A stretch of 64,000 bases of DNA from Flagellimonas beolgyonensis (lineage in GTDB: Bacteria > Bacteroidota > Bacteroidia > Flavobacteriales > Flavobacteriaceae), in assembly GCF_003992615.1 (NCBI RefSeq), contig NZ_RZMY01000017.1:124596-188595 (forward strand), read 5' to 3'. Position numbers and translations under genes: made by a program. Every line of letters starts with the position of its first letter. Positions within the stretch are counted from its first letter, which is position 1. Shown piece by piece: positions 21,801 to 26,569 of this stretch. The notes beneath the pieces are model-generated. The model was not told where the DNA came from. It saw only the letters and a program-made list of their open reading frames with translations, and ran no database searches.

Positions 21801-23458
21801 TTCGTTTAACTGCATCCGGTGGAAATGGTTCCTATGAGTACAGTAGCGATAATATCACTTTTACAGCAATGGCCGGAAATACGGTTACGCTCACTGTACC
21901 TGCTGGAGTATATCAATTCTATGTGCGGGACACCAATGGTTGTGAGGCAGATATCTCCAACCAAGTAAGCATCGACCCTGTTCCACCATTGACGTTGAAC
22001 ATTGACGATACTGCGGCGTATATCAACTGTACCGGTGAGGCATCTGCTACCATTATTGCACAGGCCACGGGAGGTTTGGGTAATTATAGCTACGAACTGT
22101 TCACTGATGCGGTCTTGACCAATTTATGGGCAGGACCACAAGCCAGTGGCACGTTTAATATGTTGCCGGCCGGTAGCTATTATGTACGGGTGACCAGTGA
22201 GGATTGTGTGGAAGTATCCCCAGAAATCTTGATTGTGGACCCAGCTCCATTGCAGGTAGATCGTGAAGAATTCACCAATGTAACCTGTGCCGGTGAAAAT
22301 GATGGTACAATCACGGTTGAGGTTTCCGGAGGTACCGGTGAAATTCTATATGCTATTTCACCCAACCTTGATCAATTTGATACGGAGAATACCTTTACCG
22401 ATTTGGCTCCTGGCATTTACGATGTTATTGCTCAAGATGTGAATGGATGTTTCATCACGTTCCAATTTGAAATCACACAACCAGAACCAATTCAGGCCGA
22501 AGCGGTGAACATTATGCACGAAGTATGTTACAACAGTGCCGATGGTTCCTTCGAATTGCAGATAACCGGAGGTACCGCTCCTTATGAAACTGCCCTGAAC
22601 TCCAATGCAGATGCCGATTTTGTACAAGACCAGATCTTGTTCCAAAACTTGGCTGCAGGAACCCATGTGGTATTCGTAAGGGATGCCCAAGGTTGTGAAA
22701 CCAATGTGTTTGTGGAAATTGAGCCCGGTGTAAACTTGGCTGCTACCGTTACCCCGATTTATGAGTGTACCGGTAATATTCCTAACAACTATTTGGAAAT
22801 TGTTTTTGAAAACGATTCTGTAACAGCAGATGTATTGTATGCCTTGGATTCTACCGATCCAGCAGATATGCAACTTACTGCTGACTTTATGAACATAGCA
22901 CCGGGTGATCATTACTTGACCATAGCACATGCCAATGGATGTATGACCACGTATGATTTCACTATTGAAGGTTATGAACCATTGACCTTGGTATTGGAAA
23001 ACAACAATATCAACCAGATTACGGCCGTGGCCGAAGGTGGAGTGGAACCGTATACCTTCTATTTCAATGATTTCAATAACGGAACCGACAATACGTTCTA
23101 TATCAACAGAACGGATACCTACACGGTAACTGTGATCGATCAGAACGGTTGTGAGGCCACGGCGGAGATATTCATGGAGTTCATCGATATTGAGTTCCCG
23201 AACTTCTTCACGCCTGATGGAGATGGACTTAACGATACGTGGATTCCGAATAACATTGAAGGCTTCCCAGAAGTACTAATTAAGATTTATGATCGTTATG
23301 GTAGAGTAGTGGAAGAGATGACCCGCGACACCCAAGGTTGGGATGGCAACTATGATGGAAAACCATTGCCAACGGGAGATTACTGGTACGTGGTCCGCTT
23401 GAACGGCGAACTGGACGACAGAGAATTTGTGGGACACTTTACACTTTATCGACAATAA
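9845..23458 (+). CDS. Giant SprB-like repetitive adhesin with T9SS type B sorting domain
   Basis: 4537 residues, a 13.6-kb uninterrupted frame. A signal peptide (about 1-23, ending GMAQ) precedes a unique N-terminal domain (about 30-350) and a DUF11-like beta domain (about 362-485). From about residue 828 to 4310 there are roughly 40 SprB-type repeats at a period near 85 residues, each with a core such as DVTCFGGSDGSI, a GG(T/S)xxYxY strand, a GTYxVxVTDxNGC close and usually two cysteines. The final 90 residues (FPNFFTPDGDGLNDTW ... FTLYRQ) are the gliding-associated type B sorting domain. SprB is the mobile cell-surface adhesin of flavobacterial gliding; by analogy this is a T9SS-exported adhesin. 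The flanking PorP/SprF genes match the known sprB-sprF pairing. Overall repeat similarity is modest, so this is not a recent DNA expansion. Confidence 0.93.
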   Translation: MKQSLLKWCMVTCFLMLSHFGMAQVKNNFDVRYVNRLKGDLTFIANNIVNRDSGSTDPEDPYNLTGSSSEYNDRLNMQYIDIDGDPSTFSSSSATLAVPDPSCSLIRYAGLYWSAVYRDSNRSDFNQVKFRVPGGSYVDLTADEILFDGYNDVDFGNYSPYACYKDVTSIVSALANPDGEYTVANVRASSGSGITGGISGGWTLVVVYENPTLPGKYITTFDGYAGIKSGETVDIPFSGFTTLPAPFPVNAKLGVAALEGDNRISGDQLSLRADSNATFTTLSNTANPSTNFFNSNITNEGAIVTTRNPNSVNTLGWDVDLFTIPNPNQSIIPNDETGATLRASSTQDKYDIFFTSLDVEIIEPLMNLAKTVEDIGGNDITGQGVHLGQFLDYVLTFENVGNDDAVNYTIRDVLPINVTLDESSISMPAGVTYVYDQATRTITFTIPDSIVEENDPAATIRMRVQVAENCFDFVDACTDIIQNLAYSTYSGAINTAQITDDPSVSDFDGCGFGTPGATNFLLDDLSACNFSRTVQLCGENVLLDAGDNFDNYIWYRDENGNGQIDVGVDTVITDADTDNDPSTILVSEVGTYLVDKQVADPCKDFMEIIIVELFGSVQSNPITALINDTSNTIDGDIIVCPNDGSETPEIFLCGLNDTELVQVNIPDALSIEWQQLDEGSCTAATDGCANTSPTCTWNTVDTGNDFLASNSGQYRLVINYQNGCFSRFYFNIYKNPLDPQYTSSDIICNTPGNITVTNVPLTYEFQLVDQSNGNVLVPYGPSPSFDIANNGAYRVEMRQQGVTDGCVFVLDNIGILERDFQVQVTSRDTDCNGLGEISISALNVEAQYYYEVSQGGTVVDTYGPSTDNNYTFENLSDGVYDIAVSTDDGCAYTQQVTINDLSDLELTARISQHITCKEGNILMESTGGKTPHVYAIWSYVDEGGNTVISYPSVNDIPASAYQTSQIFDIYDPGQYTFVVVDRNNCHDISNTVTIEFRPAADFNATSVIDVLCFGDATGTIMFNLVNSNGYQLTYYLFDATGFDEDNYNYADALATNASGNFPGLASGDYVVAINQRKGSASCDYFEYHTISAPTNALAGDAVLVQDYTCLQDGIIEAQNVTGGTAPYEYSIDGVTFGASPTFPNLTDGTYSITIRDANGCTFVTNSVTIDPLDPPTDIAFTATNPLCPTFVSDVTLAVTGGTPSLVYELIAPAASAVNNGNNATFTGLTPGTYMFRVTDANGCFYDESFTIAPVTEISVVGQLISDITCFGASDGEIQYTVSNFNTDYDYSVTGPASFSGSAQTNSTISLTGLAEGTYTITVTDNFTNCTDTADVTINAPPAAITTTVTVAQPTCIAVGSANITASGGWGSYTYEITAGPAGYVLPAPQSNGLFGNLTLGGTYTYTVTDANGCVFTDTFDIFEAIAPILSIVPNDICYDDAVGLTLTANVTSGGDGNFEYSLNGGPFVASNVFTGLGPGDYTIQVRDGNDCFASASITVDPELSVVASAPNITACTTDTDVTITAAGGDGNYVYAVVADGVAPTSGDFATTNPVTVTGAGDYDVYVRDNNGAAGYCEAMYNLTIVQDPPLAITPTVTNVSCNGGSDGSIVLAASGGEAPYMYSIDNGVTFQVSNTFVNLVAGTYDVAIRDANNCVETVQVTITEPDPIVAEALITQDYTCLQLGQITVGSVTPTSGGSGSYQYSINGGAWTAATTGGTIFTGLMDGTYSIRVRDANQIDCFITLPDVIIPPLPVEPTLTTAVVYNCDGTGEITVLPSDPSYTYSLNGGVPQASNVFSNVAPGTHTIEVDYGSGCTTQTAVTIDSGYAFDGVVTAFSNLTCNSAADGSITFEVENFEPGTGFTYQVDGGAVSPAQFASPITVNGLAAGNHTITIVDLRDPACSVILNQTLTEPSPVDVTASITTILTCTNGGATITAAATGGTPTYQYQLEDGVGGILVAYQSSNIFTGLAAGDYVVRARDLNLCEDFTTVLTVDPPANIVFTSTPTACYSGNNDGSIQVDVTSGNGNYQFSLNGGAWMTPTPSTATTYTFNNLTSGTYTIDVRDEFGCTGVQQSVTIAPQLTASAFLNNDLTCLADATITITASGGSGSYTYEWSNDGGVTYNSTGFTGNVFNTNTDGTYMFRVTDTTAPVACSVTTNSLVITPATTPVISSVTPTDILCNGESTGALNVVIDTSVGVPPYTINVVETSGPTNYGSQTTGLPAGSYEVTVTDSKGCTSAPFPVVISEPSPITYTTTDVPITCDAGTGVTNPGSITISGVTGGTAEYTYVLTANNGIAPQTYTTTSGARDHTFTVLEFGIYQIDVIDANGCASYTTEIIASPPDDLDIDISTATVDCTAGGTAIVTVSSTVGSGNYEFAILESYTAPYSSSYQAPDVLGGDTATFTGLTPGITYTFVVFDLTTNCYYFEEAAAPINTPSAMTATLDAVNNVSCTGSADGNISFTFTGFNAGATDVQYEIFNRQSNISTGFSGIANVNLPTSVTVNNFATLPPGEYYLLLTEIGGPNNGCSVNGGEFSIRESVNALDLDVASPQNDNCNPNAGVITAAGRYGTAPYTYQYLLSTDPAPTAASAGWTSATFANVEAGDYMVYVMDAYGCIFQRPITVDEDPSPEISIAIVDECVNEGTFQILVTLDNPALAMSPFQISVNGSAFQNFTFDGSNQYTISGLSSGVGQTVAVRDLNGCIDTQTIDIYPPLEFIATQTVALDCEPGAAANAEIEIEVISGSGNYEFIIDGPGANDQTRTVLPSNPFTWTGAAAAGSYSVTVFDMGTTPPNCFETITIDVPDAPLPSFTETHLDVTCFGGSDGSITLHEVDNGIAPLTYTLTPMPAGAVLNGTTFENLPAGTYSVRGVGTNSCFVDIFDIVIAEPAAVVVPAPTVVEFGCSVGNNTDNASITVDAASITGGSGNYVIYEFINDQGTVATGDDVVVQSGSNNTYLETDINGGSYIINVYDSNGCLGSTTAVISPFDSLDSATVAVDAVATCTTGEDITITAIGSITTSVTDPANYEFRELPSGTFQASGSFTGLGVGIHFFEVRNTITGCVITVSHEVADPQVLDLLVVSTTDITCYGDTNGAVELNLVDATSVTYPSAISYTLYYDINNTPGNLADDVLTTGSDTDGSFTITGLAAGSYNIEVVDTNPPGSDCLYSTSFNIAGPSAPIVGATVVTDITCIGNDGVIQITNVTGGWGGYSYYVGTSAPTGPGDYVASPTFSGLSVGTYEAWVIDASGCEQLVDTVVLADPLPITATLQINQENCTDLQGEIEVVGTTGGQGSNYTYQLIRNGSNVGSPQTSPIFSGLGAGSYEVLIADQWSCTTTIGPVVLTNAMTANTTVVKPIDCNVDPGGQITVNVTGGSSNLTFDVVYPDGITTASNGTGVFTGLTQPGVYTFTVTDNDTATPCTYVVTQELDDKVDPVIDDVIVQDVSCNGGSDGSLTVVLDPATNVDPLYTYELYQMSDLVNPYRFAQSSPVFDNLPAGDYRVRVISSRACEDTFDATVNEPTPLTATAVSTDFSCSPSNSIVEAVVTVTPAGGTAPYLYSFNGNGFTSSTTFNVVDNGTVQTINYIVRDANGCEFPGSIDVQPLNTFTLAVAQDVAITCVNPETVTLTVTETFGGDTYTFELLPTGNTQGTMTGSTATTATFDLTAPGTYTFRATNTTTGCFVEATHTIAPYDTIDVVATAIDPAVCFDDAGSLEINVTGYTGAYDYEVFRTDGTSILTGSGNTSTNPFMIPDPSSLLVGGNYFVRVTETGSPFCIEDSNTITIISPSSPLAVTPQQVADVTCTNDQGEILVAPTGGYAPYDMVLTNTTTGQVYTMNDVTSYVFTGLSAGSYEVRVTDDQGCEIVDNSVTLVEPLPITAQIDAAPIDLDCYGDNSASVWAYNVSGGEGVYQYQLNYYDATGTNIVFTSGEQGNPTFTGLGAGIYSITVSDGWNCGMETPQVTINEPTEVTSSLVQVSELTCNDMAEIRLTASGGNGSYEYSSDNITFTAMAGNTVTLTVPAGVYQFYVRDTNGCEADISNQVSIDPVPPLTLNIDDTAAYINCTGEASATIIAQATGGLGNYSYELFTDAVLTNLWAGPQASGTFNMLPAGSYYVRVTSEDCVEVSPEILIVDPAPLQVDREEFTNVTCAGENDGTITVEVSGGTGEILYAISPNLDQFDTENTFTDLAPGIYDVIAQDVNGCFITFQFEITQPEPIQAEAVNIMHEVCYNSADGSFELQITGGTAPYETALNSNADADFVQDQILFQNLAAGTHVVFVRDAQGCETNVFVEIEPGVNLAATVTPIYECTGNIPNNYLEIVFENDSVTADVLYALDSTDPADMQLTADFMNIAPGDHYLTIAHANGCMTTYDFTIEGYEPLTLVLENNNINQITAVAEGGVEPYTFYFNDFNNGTDNTFYINRTDTYTVTVIDQNGCEATAEIFMEFIDIEFPNFFTPDGDGLNDTWIPNNIEGFPEVLIKIYDRYGRVVEEMTRDTQGWDGNYDGKPLPTGDYWYVVRLNGELDDREFVGHFTLYRQ

Positions 23459-23477
23459 TACTTAACCTGCAAGCCCC

Positions 23478-24437
23478 ATGTTCAAAAAAGTATATTCAAC
23501 GATCCTATTGTTTGCTTTGGCACTTTGTGCGAATGGGCAGGAGTTGACCATACCACAATTATCACAATACATTGCCGATAACCCATTTTTGATGTCCCCG
23601 ACCTATGCAGGGATCGGGGACCATATCAAAGTTCGGTTGAACGGACTAACCCAATGGGTAGGCATTGAAGATGCGCCGGATACCCAAACCTTGGCCGCCG
23701 ATGCCCGAATAGGAAACCGATCGGGAGTAGGTATGCTATTGTACAACGATAGTAACGGATATACAAGGCAACGGGGTGCGAGAGTATCCTTTGCCCACCA
23801 TTTGACCTTGGATCGATACGATGATATTTTCCTTTCTTTTGGAATATCCTACAACTTTAACCAGTTTAGGGTGGATGTGGAAGAGTTTCAAGCCAACAAT
23901 GGTCAATTACCAACAGATGACAAGGCTACTACCAATCACAATTTTGATTTGGGCGTACTTTACCGGTATAATAAATTCTATTTCAGTTTGAATGCGGCCA
24001 ACGTGCTGAACAAGGACCTGTCCAACTTCAGTACCGACCAAATTCAGATAGAACCGAACAAGCTTCGTAACTACTACATCTATTCCGGATACAGTATTTC
24101 CAAAAATAAGAACAGCAAACTGGAAATTGAGCCTTCCGTTTTCTTCCAGTGGTTCGAAAGTGACGGTCGTTCGGTAACTGATTTGAATGCCAAATTCCGT
24201 TTCCACGATTTTGAGGATTACTATTATGTGGGTCTTACCTATCGCTTTTTGAACGATCAGTTGGGTGAGCCTTTATACATTGCCCCTATTGCCGGGTTTA
24301 AGAAAAGTAATTTCTATTTCGGATACTCCTACCAAGTGATTACCAATGAAATTTTGGGCTATAGTATGGGTACCCATGTGGTAACCGTAGGAATGGACCT
24401 TTTCCAAGGAATCAGCAACTGTAGGTGTATGTATTAA
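23478..24437 (+). CDS. PorP/SprF family T9SS membrane protein
   Basis: 319 residues. After a signal peptide (about 1-20, ending ANGQE) come the family hallmarks QLSQYIADNPFLMSPTYAGI and RSGVGMLLYNDSNGYTRQ, then alternating barrel strands to the end. SprF-type proteins sit in the outer membrane and are needed for secretion or surface attachment of their cognate SprB-like adhesin, normally encoded just upstream as here (19-bp gap). Unlike the other PorP/SprF gene in this locus it has no SPOR tail, so the adhesin has two different candidate partners. The assignment is firm; pairing with the giant protein is inferred from position. Confidence 0.92.
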   Translation: MFKKVYSTILLFALALCANGQELTIPQLSQYIADNPFLMSPTYAGIGDHIKVRLNGLTQWVGIEDAPDTQTLAADARIGNRSGVGMLLYNDSNGYTRQRGARVSFAHHLTLDRYDDIFLSFGISYNFNQFRVDVEEFQANNGQLPTDDKATTNHNFDLGVLYRYNKFYFSLNAANVLNKDLSNFSTDQIQIEPNKLRNYYIYSGYSISKNKNSKLEIEPSVFFQWFESDGRSVTDLNAKFRFHDFEDYYYVGLTYRFLNDQLGEPLYIAPIAGFKKSNFYFGYSYQVITNEILGYSMGTHVVTVGMDLFQGISNCRCMY

Positions 24438-24454
24438 TTTCCTATGATTTGACG

Positions 24455-24462
24455 TATTTTTG
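24455..24462 (+). promoter_or_regulatory. Flavobacterial -7 box of folB
   Basis: TATTTTTG fits the TAnnTTTG consensus and is followed by C and a 21-bp stretch to the GTG start at 24484. It lies inside the longer TTG-started frame, which argues against that longer frame being translated. Confidence 0.65.
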
Positions 24463-24483
24463 CACTTCTTAATCAATTGTGAA

Positions 24484-24840
24484 GTGGGAAAAATTAGGCT
24501 CAAAAACATTAGGATACATTCCAACCATGGCTGCTTACAGGAAGAAATGCTCATTGGTAGCGATTACCGAGTAGATCTTGAAATTTCGGCCGACCTTTCC
24601 CAGCCAGCTGTTTCAGACAAATTAAGCGAAACTGTCGATTACGTTCATTTGAACAATATTGTGAAAGAGGAGATGGCTATACGATCCAATCTCTTGGAAC
24701 ACGTTGCCAAAAGAATTATTGACCGTATTCTACTAGAAATCAATGAAGTTACCGAAATAGATGTGGAAGTGGCAAAAATAAACCCACCTATTGGCGGGGA
24801 TGTGGAGAGCGTTTCGGTGAATCTCCGATATACTCGATAA
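24484..24840 (+). CDS. folB: Dihydroneopterin aldolase
   Basis: 118 residues. The enzyme converts 7,8-dihydroneopterin to 6-hydroxymethyl-7,8-dihydropterin and glycolaldehyde in folate synthesis. Seen are the N-terminal strand GKIRLKNIRIHSNHGCLQEE with the conserved HGC, the DYRVDLEI strand, the SETVDYVHL stretch, the active-site Lys in VAKINPPIGG and the C-terminal strand VSVNLRY. I chose GTG at 24484 over the TTG at 24460 because family members begin MGKI-like and because a -7 promoter box covers 24455-24462. It is followed by the tandem tRNA genes on the same strand. Confidence 0.9.
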   Translation: MGKIRLKNIRIHSNHGCLQEEMLIGSDYRVDLEISADLSQPAVSDKLSETVDYVHLNNIVKEEMAIRSNLLEHVAKRIIDRILLEINEVTEIDVEVAKINPPIGGDVESVSVNLRYTR

Positions 24841-24879
24841 ACCGCTCCATGCTAAAAACAGTTCACGGTAAAGATTTTT

Positions 24880-24887
24880 TACTTTTG
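24880..24887 (+). promoter_or_regulatory. -7 box in front of the degenerate tRNA-Cys copy
   Basis: TACTTTTG matches TAnnTTTG exactly and lies 13 bp before the first tRNA-like sequence, suggesting that this unusual copy is still transcribed. Confidence 0.55.
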
Positions 24888-24900
24888 TTTATAGTAAAAT

Positions 24901-24972
24901 GGCATTGTGGTCGAATTGGATAGACAAAGTCCCGCAAGGATTTTTATGGTGGTTCGAGTCCACCCGATGCCT
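24901..24972 (+). tRNA. tRNA-Cys-like gene with degenerate anticodon loop (possible pseudogene)
   Basis: A complete cloverleaf can be drawn: acceptor GGCATTG/CGATGCC with one G-U pair, D stem GTC/GAC, anticodon stem AAGTC/GATTT, T arm GGTGG-TTCGAGT-CCACC and discriminator T, as in tRNA-Cys. The anticodon loop reads CCGCAAG, so the anticodon would be GCA, but the nearly universal U33 is C and position 38 is G. Its layout matches the normal tRNA-Cys 94 bp downstream, and it keeps a promoter box. It may be a decaying duplicate, a poorly translating variant, or a transcribed tRNA-like RNA with another role. CCA is not encoded. Confidence 0.6.
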
Positions 24973-25047
24973 CAAATTTAGGCTTTTTATTAAAGCACAT
25001 TTATTTTTTTAGATAAGATCCAATCTAAAAAATTCATAAAATATTTA

Positions 25048-25055
25048 TAGCTTTG
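25048..25055 (+). promoter_or_regulatory. -7 box of tRNA-Cys
   Basis: TAGCTTTG matches TAnnTTTG and ends 11 bp before the tRNA-Cys gene. Confidence 0.55.
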
Positions 25056-25066
25056 CCAACCGAAAT

Positions 25067-25137
25067 GGCATCGTGGCCGAGTGGCTAGGCAGAGCTCTGC
25101 AAAAGCTTGTACAGCGGTTCGAATCCGCTCGATGCCT
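25067..25137 (+). tRNA. tRNA-Cys (GCA)
   Basis: Acceptor GGCATCG/CGATGCC, D stem GCC/GGC, anticodon stem GAGCT/AGCTT with loop CTGCAAA (anticodon GCA), T arm AGCGG-TTCGAAT-CCGCT and discriminator T, the Cys identity base. All invariant positions, including U33, are intact. CCA is not encoded. A strong terminator follows immediately. Confidence 0.95.
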
Positions 25138-25140
25138 CAA

Positions 25141-25167
25141 AACCCAGTACAAAGTGCTGGGTTTTTT
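25141..25167. terminator. Bidirectional intrinsic terminator after tRNA-Cys
   Basis: AACCCAGTAC / GTGCTGGGTT (one G-T pair) with loop AAA, followed by a T run on the + strand. On the minus strand it follows the LysE-type gene with a shorter T run, so it can serve both. Confidence 0.85.
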
Positions 25168-25170
25168 GCT

Positions 25171-25833
25171 TTACAGCTTTTCTATTTTTTCGATTTCATC
25201 TTGGATATCGAACTTATCTTTGGGAATAAAACCTTTGACAATCAATACAATACCACAAATAACCAATACAATGCCCAGCCCTTTTTTAATCAATACAATA
25301 CGTTCTTGGGTGAGGTAGCGCTTCAATTGTTTGGCCAAAAGAATTTTAAGCAGATCGGTACCAAAATATACCAATAGCACCGTTCCAAAAAACACAATCA
25401 TGCGATCGGGACTATTATCCAAACTGGGACCAACTACAATGATCAGGCCCAACCAAAAGGCCAAAACGCCAATATTGATGAAATTCAACAAAAATCCTTT
25501 TACAAAAAGTCCCAGGTAATTTCCTTTTGTAGCTTGTAGATGGGTTTTCTTTTTTGGTTTTTTTACAAAAAGCACAATGCCATAAACCAGAAGAATCATA
25601 CCACCAAAAACAAAAAGTCCAGGCTGATTGCTCAAATTTTCCAACAATTGATAACTACTGAAATAGGCAATCAACAGAAAAACAAGATCAGCAAAGATGA
25701 CTCCTATATCCAAACTTACTCCCGCCCTAAAACCTTTGGTGGCACTTGTTTCCAGCAAAACAAAGAAAACGGGGCCGATCATAAAGCTCAATAAAAATCC
25801 CAGGGGTATGGCAGCTTGTATATCTTCAATCAT
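25171..25833 (-). CDS. LysE family translocator
   Basis: 220 residues with about six hydrophobic transmembrane segments. The N-terminus IQAAIPLGFLLSFMIGPVFF carries the LysE/RhtB family hallmark (P-G-P-type first helix), and the middle part has GFLLNFINIGVLAFWLG. Members export amino acids or related small solutes across the inner membrane; the substrate here cannot be told. It starts 3 bp after the GIN-domain gene and probably shares its transcript. A bidirectional terminator lies just past its stop. Confidence 0.85.
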   Translation of the reverse strand: MIEDIQAAIPLGFLLSFMIGPVFFVLLETSATKGFRAGVSLDIGVIFADLVFLLIAYFSSYQLLENLSNQPGLFVFGGMILLVYGIVLFVKKPKKKTHLQATKGNYLGLFVKGFLLNFINIGVLAFWLGLIIVVGPSLDNSPDRMIVFFGTVLLVYFGTDLLKILLAKQLKRYLTQERIVLIKKGLGIVLVICGIVLIVKGFIPKDKFDIQDEIEKIEKL

Positions 25834-25836
25834 CGT

Positions 25837-26517
25837 TTAATTCACTCTCTTTATTTTTCCACCGAACAAGGTTTGTTCATCCATTTTTTTTGGATCTCCG
25901 TATACCAATACTTCACCTCCGGCCTTAACATTGGCTTTTACATAGTCGGTTGCATAAATTTCGGCATTCCCGCCGGCATTTACACTTATGGTAGTAAACT
26001 TGGTCTTAAAGGTGCGTCCATTGTAGTGCCCACCGGTGTTAATGATCACATCTTGGTTGTTACTGAATCCACCAGCAAAGATTTCTCCTCCCGAAACTGC
26101 CTTGATCAATAACTGGTCCACTTGACAGTTTATTTCCAGATCACCGCCTTCTTGGGCCTTCAGTTCGAGCACATCCTGTACATAGGTTTCATCCGAGGTA
26201 ATACGTGCATCCTCATTCACATCGATCACTACCAATTCTTCGGTATGGTAGAGATCAACATAGGTTCGGTAGCCACTAAAAATTTTATTGATTTCCATTC
26301 GGATTTTCAATACGCCATCATTATTGACAATGGCCACCTTATCGGTATTGGCACCTGTGATCACAGCTTTGTTCTTCTTACCGCGGATCAGGTTGATGGA
26401 AAGACCATCAAAACCCTTGACTTCGGTGAACTTTTGTAGGTTTTTGGTTACGGTTGTCTCCTGTGCTCCAATGAGTTGCAGCGATAGGAACAAAAACACA
26501 AACGTAATTGGTTTCAT
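25837..26517 (-). CDS. GIN-domain (DUF2807) exported protein
   Basis: 226 residues. A signal peptide (about 1-18, ending IGAQ) is followed by a head-GIN type domain rich in repeated beta-helix turns with regular G/V/N/D spacing (for example VKGFDGLSINLIRGKKNKAV and VNAGGNAEIYATDYV). DUF2807 proteins are abundant in Bacteroidota and presumably act in the periplasm or at the outer membrane; no enzymatic role is known. It lies 52 bp downstream of rnr and 3 bp upstream of the LysE-like gene, all on the minus strand. Confidence 0.82.
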   Translation of the reverse strand: MKPITFVFLFLSLQLIGAQETTVTKNLQKFTEVKGFDGLSINLIRGKKNKAVITGANTDKVAIVNNDGVLKIRMEINKIFSGYRTYVDLYHTEELVVIDVNEDARITSDETYVQDVLELKAQEGGDLEINCQVDQLLIKAVSGGEIFAGGFSNNQDVIINTGGHYNGRTFKTKFTTISVNAGGNAEIYATDYVKANVKAGGEVLVYGDPKKMDEQTLFGGKIKRVN

Positions 26518-26569
26518 GTTATAAAAATTTGGTTATCAATAAAATAACAAATTTTATTCCAAAATTACA

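Noticed and set aside
10865..22930. Many minus-strand frames within the giant adhesin gene
   Set aside because: They mirror the biased codons of the repeats and hold no domain signature; shadows of the coding strand.
9845..23458. The adhesin repeats as a recent DNA-level tandem expansion
   Set aside because: Unit sequences differ strongly at base level; only short stretches such as GGTTCCGATGGTAG recur.
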